Shown here: positions 60,601 to 64,000 of the stretch, piece by piece | How positions within the stretch are numbered: the first letter of the stretch is position 1 | Layout: every line of letters starts with the position of its first letter | Assembly: GCF_002265875.1 (NCBI RefSeq) | Contig: NZ_NPFA01000002.1 | Coordinates: 186,157 to 250,156 of the forward strand | Direction of reading: 5' to 3' | Length of the DNA: 64,000 bases | Source: Marinococcus halophilus | Lineage (GTDB): Bacteria > Bacillota > Bacilli > Bacillales > Marinococcaceae | Notes under the pieces: generated by a model | Databases searched by the model: none | What the model was told of the DNA's origin: nothing | The model's input: only the letters and a program-made list of their open reading frames with translations | Program-made: the position numbers and the translations under genes

Positions 60601-61263
60601 CAGGCAAGAAATGAGGTACACCTGCTCCAGCTCGGCATTGAAGAGCTTGGCACTGTCAACCTCGGAGCGATTGATGAATGCGAGCGGGTCACAGAACGCC
60701 ACCGCTTTTTAAACAGCCAGCAGGAGGACCTGATGGAGGCGCGGGAGTCGCTGCAGAATGTGATCGATGAAATGGACGCCGAGGTGACAGAGCGTTTTGC
60801 AGCTACGTACCACGCCATCCGTGCAGAATTTCAGCACGTCTTTGTGAAGCTGTTCGGCGGCGGAGAAGCAGACCTGGTGCTGACGGAGCCGGAGAACCTG
60901 CTTCATACGGGAGTGGATATTTCCGCCCGCCCGCCGGGTAAAAAGAAACAGCACTTATCCCTGCTTTCAGGCGGGGAGAAGGCCTTGACGGCTATAGCTC
61001 TGCTGTTTGCCATTATTAAAGTGAAGCCGGCTCCGTTCTGTGTGCTCGATGAAGTAGAAGCCGCACTTGATGAAGCTAATCTCGTACGGTTTGCGAAGTA
61101 TCTGCGCTCGTTCAGTGAAACGACTCAGTTTATTGTCATCAGCCATCGCAAAGCAACAATGGAAGAAGCCGATGTTCTCTATGGAATTACGATGGAAGAA
61201 TCCGGAGTGTCAAAAATGGTCTCTGTCCGTTTGGAAGAAGCGGATGAACTACTGGAAGTGTAA
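57700..61263 (+). CDS. smc: Chromosome partition protein SMC
   Basis: SMC is the ATPase of bacterial condensin. Starting at TTG 57700 behind AAGAGGGGG, it has 1187 residues, like Bacillus SMC, and begins FLKRIEIKGFKSFAD. Walker A GPNGSGKS is at 31-38, two long coiled coils (about 170-500 and 670-1015) flank a hinge near 520-665 with GGSMSGG at its end, and the C-terminal head carries the signature LSGGEK (1089-1094) and Walker B LDEVEAALDE. The in-frame GTG at 57652 would add 16 residues absent from homologues. Confidence 0.97.
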   Translation: MFLKRIEIKGFKSFADRLHIDFNPGITTVVGPNGSGKSNISDSIRWVLGEQSARSLRGARMEDVIFSGSDTRRGLNIAEVTLVLDNEGGGLPYEYSEISVTRRLYRSGESEYLLNRTKCRRKDIIDLFMDSGMGKESFSIIGQGRVEEVLNSRPEERRAMFEEASGVLKYKQRKQEAERKFESTEANLHRVKDILHELNEQMEPLQIQASAAKDYLEKREELESLESALLVHEIEELHSEWKTAQQEEKMEKENNDRWKQKKEETEAAARKARRLEALLARFHQQVQSGYVKAARNLEKREGDRNLSNEQGKHAAEKLEAEKKALEEDETKLSGVANAYREQRDRYEKENEALNSAMNSLQAVQKQLRSYQEMNGKELEEEKSEYIDRLNEQASIGNETRYVTDQKSSLERRMNALKEDNQSFLEERRSSGQIVEKRKKEEESLLQQTENARADAEAARSEEERLEEKLKEQEDKLYKAYRYVDEKKSKIRMLEEMQEEYSGYYQGAKEILKAREQKLAGIIGSVAELIDVPAAYVEAMETALGASLQHIVTRTEKDAREAIAFLRRHQKGRATLLPSETVRPRRADRASYDKARSFSGFIGTAGELVQVRPGYEHIRDQLLGHIFVVDQLETANRLAAACSYKLRIVTLEGDVVNPGGSMSGGKTQNQKGTLLEKQRELRELKDNLSDIEKKTADWEKTVEQTKQAAKKQKETAGEKQQKALEYSSQLEEKKEMRRKSEQEHDRLDSRLGMFDREYESLEEEKERLEERLQVLEGSRKRVEKTLSELKSSIDKLEQEYSKRDKEEASLREQETDEKVRTAALRENVSAQQKEKERLHREKEELEQAVAERKERAVSWEEHLNNDRSGHDWDQLVKEASNAKAEIERLQERINDQKARTARDAEQIEATASVQNDRYQESRERLHETTVRMNRLDVALENKITYLQSEYELSFERAKQKHTLAVSAEQARNEVHLLQLGIEELGTVNLGAIDECERVTERHRFLNSQQEDLMEARESLQNVIDEMDAEVTERFAATYHAIRAEFQHVFVKLFGGGEADLVLTEPENLLHTGVDISARPPGKKKQHLSLLSGGEKALTAIALLFAIIKVKPAPFCVLDEVEAALDEANLVRFAKYLRSFSETTQFIVISHRKATMEEADVLYGITMEESGVSKMVSVRLEEADELLEV

Positions 61264-61275
61264 GGAGTGAAAAGC

Positions 61276-62349
61276 ATGAGTCTTTTTCAGCGATTAAAAA
61301 AACGAATGGCCGGAGAAGCGGCGGAAGAAGAAGCGAAGCAGGGAGCAAAAGAATCAGGGGAAAATGAGCAGGGACGGCAGGAAGAACGACGCGCCTCGCT
61401 TTCAAGCCGGTTCCGTGAAGGACTAGCGAAAACGAGATCGTCATTTTCCGAAGCAATGAACGAATTGTTCGCCCAGTACCGCGAAGTAAATGAAGATTTC
61501 TTTGAAGAACTCGAAGAAATTTTGATCAGCTCAGACGTTGGAGTGGAAACGGTGATGGAAATCATCGACGAGCTGCGAAATGAATCGCTTTTAAAAAATA
61601 TACGCACTACAGAAAAACTTACTCCGCTGATTACTGAAAAAATGGCGGAAAAACTGGATCGGACTGGCGAAGACTCTAAACTGAACATGAATCCGGACGG
61701 AATGACCGTCATGCTTTTTGTAGGTGTGAACGGCGTTGGGAAAACGACAACAATTGGGAAAATGGCCCACCAGATGAAAGCAGAAGGAAAGAAGGTCGTA
61801 CTAGCCGCAGGAGACACGTTTCGTGCCGGAGCGATTGAACAGCTGGAAGGCTGGGGAGAGCGCGCCGGAGTAGACGTTATCAAGCAGCAGGCTGGAAGTG
61901 ACCCGGCGGCTGTCATTTATGATGCGATCAAGTCGGCGAAATCAAGGCAGGCAGACGTGCTTCTCTGTGATACAGCGGGCCGTTTGCAGAATAAAGTCAA
62001 TTTAATGAATGAACTTGCGAAAGTAAAGCGGGTAATTACGCGGGAAATTCCCGAGGCACCTCACGAAGTGCTGCTCGTACTGGATGCTACGACAGGGCAG
62101 AACGCGATGAGTCAGGCCAAAACCTTCCGGGAAGCGACAGAGGTTTCGGGCATTATATTAACGAAGCTTGATGGTACTGCCAAAGGTGGTATCGTGATGG
62201 CGATCCGCAATGAATTAAACATTCCGGTAAAAATGGTCGGACTCGGAGAAAAACTCGACGACCTCCAGCCGTTTGAAGCGGAAGATTTCGTTTATGGACT
62301 GTTTAAGGATATGATTGAACAGGCACCGGCGGATGCGGAAGACAGATAG
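61276..62349 (+). CDS. ftsY: Signal recognition particle receptor FtsY
   Basis: FtsY is the membrane-docking GTPase for the signal recognition particle. It has a short acidic N-terminal region (about 1-55), an N domain, and a G domain with GVNGVGKT at 150-157, DTAGRLQNK, and TKLDGTAKGG. The start ATG 61276 follows AAGGAGTGA; GTG 61267 is a less likely start. Length 357 residues. It follows smc by 12 nt as in Bacillus. Confidence 0.96.
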   Translation: MSLFQRLKKRMAGEAAEEEAKQGAKESGENEQGRQEERRASLSSRFREGLAKTRSSFSEAMNELFAQYREVNEDFFEELEEILISSDVGVETVMEIIDELRNESLLKNIRTTEKLTPLITEKMAEKLDRTGEDSKLNMNPDGMTVMLFVGVNGVGKTTTIGKMAHQMKAEGKKVVLAAGDTFRAGAIEQLEGWGERAGVDVIKQQAGSDPAAVIYDAIKSAKSRQADVLLCDTAGRLQNKVNLMNELAKVKRVITREIPEAPHEVLLVLDATTGQNAMSQAKTFREATEVSGIILTKLDGTAKGGIVMAIRNELNIPVKMVGLGEKLDDLQPFEAEDFVYGLFKDMIEQAPADAEDR

Positions 62350-62369
62350 TTTCCGTGCCAGGCAATTTC

Positions 62370-62398
62370 TTGACAAGAACTGCTGTGATTCGTAAGAT
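62370..62398 (+). promoter_or_regulatory. Promoter of ylxM-ffh
   Basis: A perfect TTGACA (62370-62375) and TAAGAT (62393-62398) are spaced by 17 nt, 42 nt before the ylxM start. Confidence 0.7.
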
Positions 62399-62439
62399 GA
62401 ACTGTAAAGTAATTGCACTTAACGCCAGAGGTGGTCTGC

Positions 62440-62784
62440 ATGCTCGAAAAAACCGTTCGCATGAATTCGCTGTTTGATTTTTACCAGCCGCTGCTGACGA
62501 ACAAGCAGCGGCTCTATTTGGAAAGATATTATTTAGACGACTTTTCGCTGGGCGAAATTTCGGAGGAATTTAACGTCAGCCGCCAGGCTGTTTACGACAA
62601 TATCCGGCGCACGGAAGCAATGCTTGAAGAGTACGAAAAAAAGCTTGGCCTATATAAAAAATACCAGGAGCGTCTGGCATTATTCGAGCAGTTAAAAACG
62701 CTTGTTCCTGATGACAACCGGAAAACACAGCTGCTTGAATTGATAGATACACTGGAAAAATTAGAAGAGGAAGGGGTTTCGTAA
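62440..62784 (+). CDS. ylxM: YlxM family DNA-binding-like protein, SRP-associated
   Basis: A 114-residue helical protein with a sigma-70 region 4-like helix-turn-helix: [20 protein letters not shown] precedes [13 protein letters not shown]. Streptococcal YlxM binds signal recognition particle RNA and stimulates Ffh activity; this fits its position directly before ffh. ATG 62440 is behind AGAGGTGG; the longer in-frame ORF from 62413 includes that site. Its stop overlaps the ffh start (TAATG). Confidence 0.92.
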   Translation: MLEKTVRMNSLFDFYQPLLTNKQRLYLERYYLDDFSLGEISEEFNVSRQAVYDNIRRTEAMLEEYEKKLGLYKKYQERLALFEQLKTLVPDDNRKTQLLELIDTLEKLEEEGVS

Positions 62785-64000
62785 TGGCATTTGAAGGATT
62801 AGGCGAACGTCTCCAGTCCACGTTTGACCATATGAAAAGCCGTGGGAAAGTCACGGATGAAGACGTTAAGGCAATGATGCGTGAAGTACGGCTTGCGCTG
62901 CTTGAAGCGGACGTCAACTACAAGGTGGTAAAACAGTTCGTTAACAGTGTGAAAGACCGTGCTACCGGCCAGGAAGTGATGAAGAGCTTAACGCCGGGCC
63001 AGCAGGTGGTCAAGGTCGTTAATGAAGAGCTGACGCAGCTGATGGGCGGCGAACAGGCTGAAATAGCAAAGGCGGCTAAAGGGCCGACGGTAGTAATGAT
63101 GGTTGGTCTGCAGGGCGCCGGGAAAACGACGACTTCTGCAAAAATTGCAAATTATTTACGCAAAAACAAAAACCGCCAGCCCTTAATGGCTGCCGCCGAC
63201 GTTTACCGGCCGGCTGCGATCGACCAGTTAGAAACACTCGGCCGGCAGTTAAACATGCCGGTTTTCTCTCTTGGAACCGAAGCGGATCCGGTTGATATCG
63301 CTAAACAGTCGCTTGCCAAAGCCAAAGAAGAGCACTATGACTATCTGTTTATTGATACGGCGGGGCGTCTGCACGTGGATGATTCGTTAATGGATGAGCT
63401 GCAGCGCATGAAAGAAGCAGTCAACCCCGATGAAATTATGCTTGTCGTAGATTCGATGACCGGCCAGGATGCAGTTAACGTTGCAGAAAGCTTTAATGAA
63501 CAGCTCGGCATCACCGGCGTTACGTTGACGAAGCTTGACGGGGATACCCGCGGCGGGGCGGCGCTGTCGGTAAAGTCGGTGACGGATAAACCGATCAAAT
63601 TTGCCGGTACTGGCGAGAAGATTGATGCCATTGAGCCATTTCACCCGGAACGTATGGCTTCAAGGATTCTCGGCATGGGAGACATGCTTTCCCTGATTGA
63701 AAAAGCACAAACCAATGTGGATGAAGACAAAGCCAAAGAGCTTGAAAAGAAAATGCGTTCGCAGGACCTGACGTTTGACGACTTCCTGGAACAGCTCGGC
63801 CAGGTGCGTAACATGGGATCGATGGAAGATATTATGAGCATGATCCCGGGGGCCGGCAAAATGAAAGGCCTTAAAAACGTACAGATGGATGACAACCAGA
63901 TTACGCGGGTGGAAGCGATCGTGCGTTCAATGACCAAACAGGAACGCCAGCAGCCGTCCCTAATGAACGCAAGCCGCAAGCGCCGGATTGCTAAAGGAAG
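62784..64000 (+). CDS. ffh: Signal recognition particle protein Ffh, partial at the window edge
   Basis: Ffh is the GTPase of the signal recognition particle. It has an N domain (AFEGLGERLQSTFDHMK start), a G domain with GLQGAGKT at 108-115, DTAGRLHVD, TKLDGDTRGGAALS, and the beginning of the methionine-rich M domain with NMGSMEDIMSMIPG and SRKRRIAKGS at the edge. The frame is open to base 64000, after about 405 of roughly 445-450 codons. The start overlaps the ylxM stop codon. Confidence 0.97.
   Translation, partial: MAFEGLGERLQSTFDHMKSRGKVTDEDVKAMMREVRLALLEADVNYKVVKQFVNSVKDRATGQEVMKSLTPGQQVVKVVNEELTQLMGGEQAEIAKAAKGPTVVMMVGLQGAGKTTTSAKIANYLRKNKNRQPLMAAADVYRPAAIDQLETLGRQLNMPVFSLGTEADPVDIAKQSLAKAKEEHYDYLFIDTAGRLHVDDSLMDELQRMKEAVNPDEIMLVVDSMTGQDAVNVAESFNEQLGITGVTLTKLDGDTRGGAALSVKSVTDKPIKFAGTGEKIDAIEPFHPERMASRILGMGDMLSLIEKAQTNVDEDKAKELEKKMRSQDLTFDDFLEQLGQVRNMGSMEDIMSMIPGAGKMKGLKNVQMDDNQITRVEAIVRSMTKQERQQPSLMNASRKRRIAKG

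Overview
The window is a conserved chromosomal core region from a Bacillales (Bacillaceae-like) Firmicute. It carries, in the Bacillus gene order, the division and cell wall (dcw) cluster, the pyrimidine operon, the remA-gmk-rpoZ-coaBC-priA-fmt-rsmB-rlmN-prpC-prkC-rsgA-rpe block, and the fakA-recG-fapR-plsX-fabD-fabG-acpP-rnc-smc-ftsY-ylxM-ffh block. BshC points to bacillithiol use, and the DNPR motif of MurE points to meso-diaminopimelate peptidoglycan. Many proteins are rich in Glu, and PBP2B and DivIB end in acidic tails, which would suit a halophilic or haloalkaliphilic relative of Bacillus. That last point is inference; I cannot name the genus.

Layout. 1-13.8 kb: end of bshC, then mraZ-rsmH-ftsL-pbpB-murE-mraY-murD-murB-divIB-ftsA-ftsZ. 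13.9-17.6 kb: pgeF-ylmE-sepF-ylmG-ylmH-divIVA. 17.6-22.2 kb: T-box-controlled ileS, then lspA-rluD. 22.2-34.1 kb: pyrR-pyrP-pyrB-pyrC-carA-carB-pyrK-pyrD-pyrF-pyrE, with PyrR-type leaders before pyrR, pyrP and pyrB. 34.2-35.9 kb: convergent rqcH on the minus strand. 36.2-48.0 kb: remA to rpe. 48.1-48.3 kb: rpmB on the minus strand. 48.5-64 kb: asp23-like gene, fakA, recG, the FapR-controlled lipid genes, rnc, a minus-strand DUF1128 gene, smc, ftsY, ylxM and a partial ffh. There are no mobile elements, rRNA, tRNA or CRISPR arrays.

The main biological message is what is missing from an otherwise syntenic map. Sporulation genes that normally sit in these gaps are all absent: spoVD (pbpB-murE), spoVE with murG (murD-murB), spoIIGA-sigE-sigG (ftsZ-pgeF) and spoVM (rpe-rpmB). 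This fits a lineage that has lost sporulation. Other distinctive points are a PrkC-type kinase with no PASTA ectodomain, an RqcH with Glu in place of the usual Asp97, a three-repeat MraZ operator with exact 10-bp phasing, a FapR box abutting a near-consensus promoter, and a pyrP leader that seems built for translational rather than termination control.

Regulatory sites are unusually readable. Several sigma-A-like promoters overlap or directly follow the stop codon of the gene upstream (divIVA/ileS, rluD/pyrR, recG/fapR). Convergent gene pairs share bidirectional terminators. Many start codons are TTG or GTG, including those of ftsA, divIVA, remA and smc. I found no convincing novel multi-gene system.
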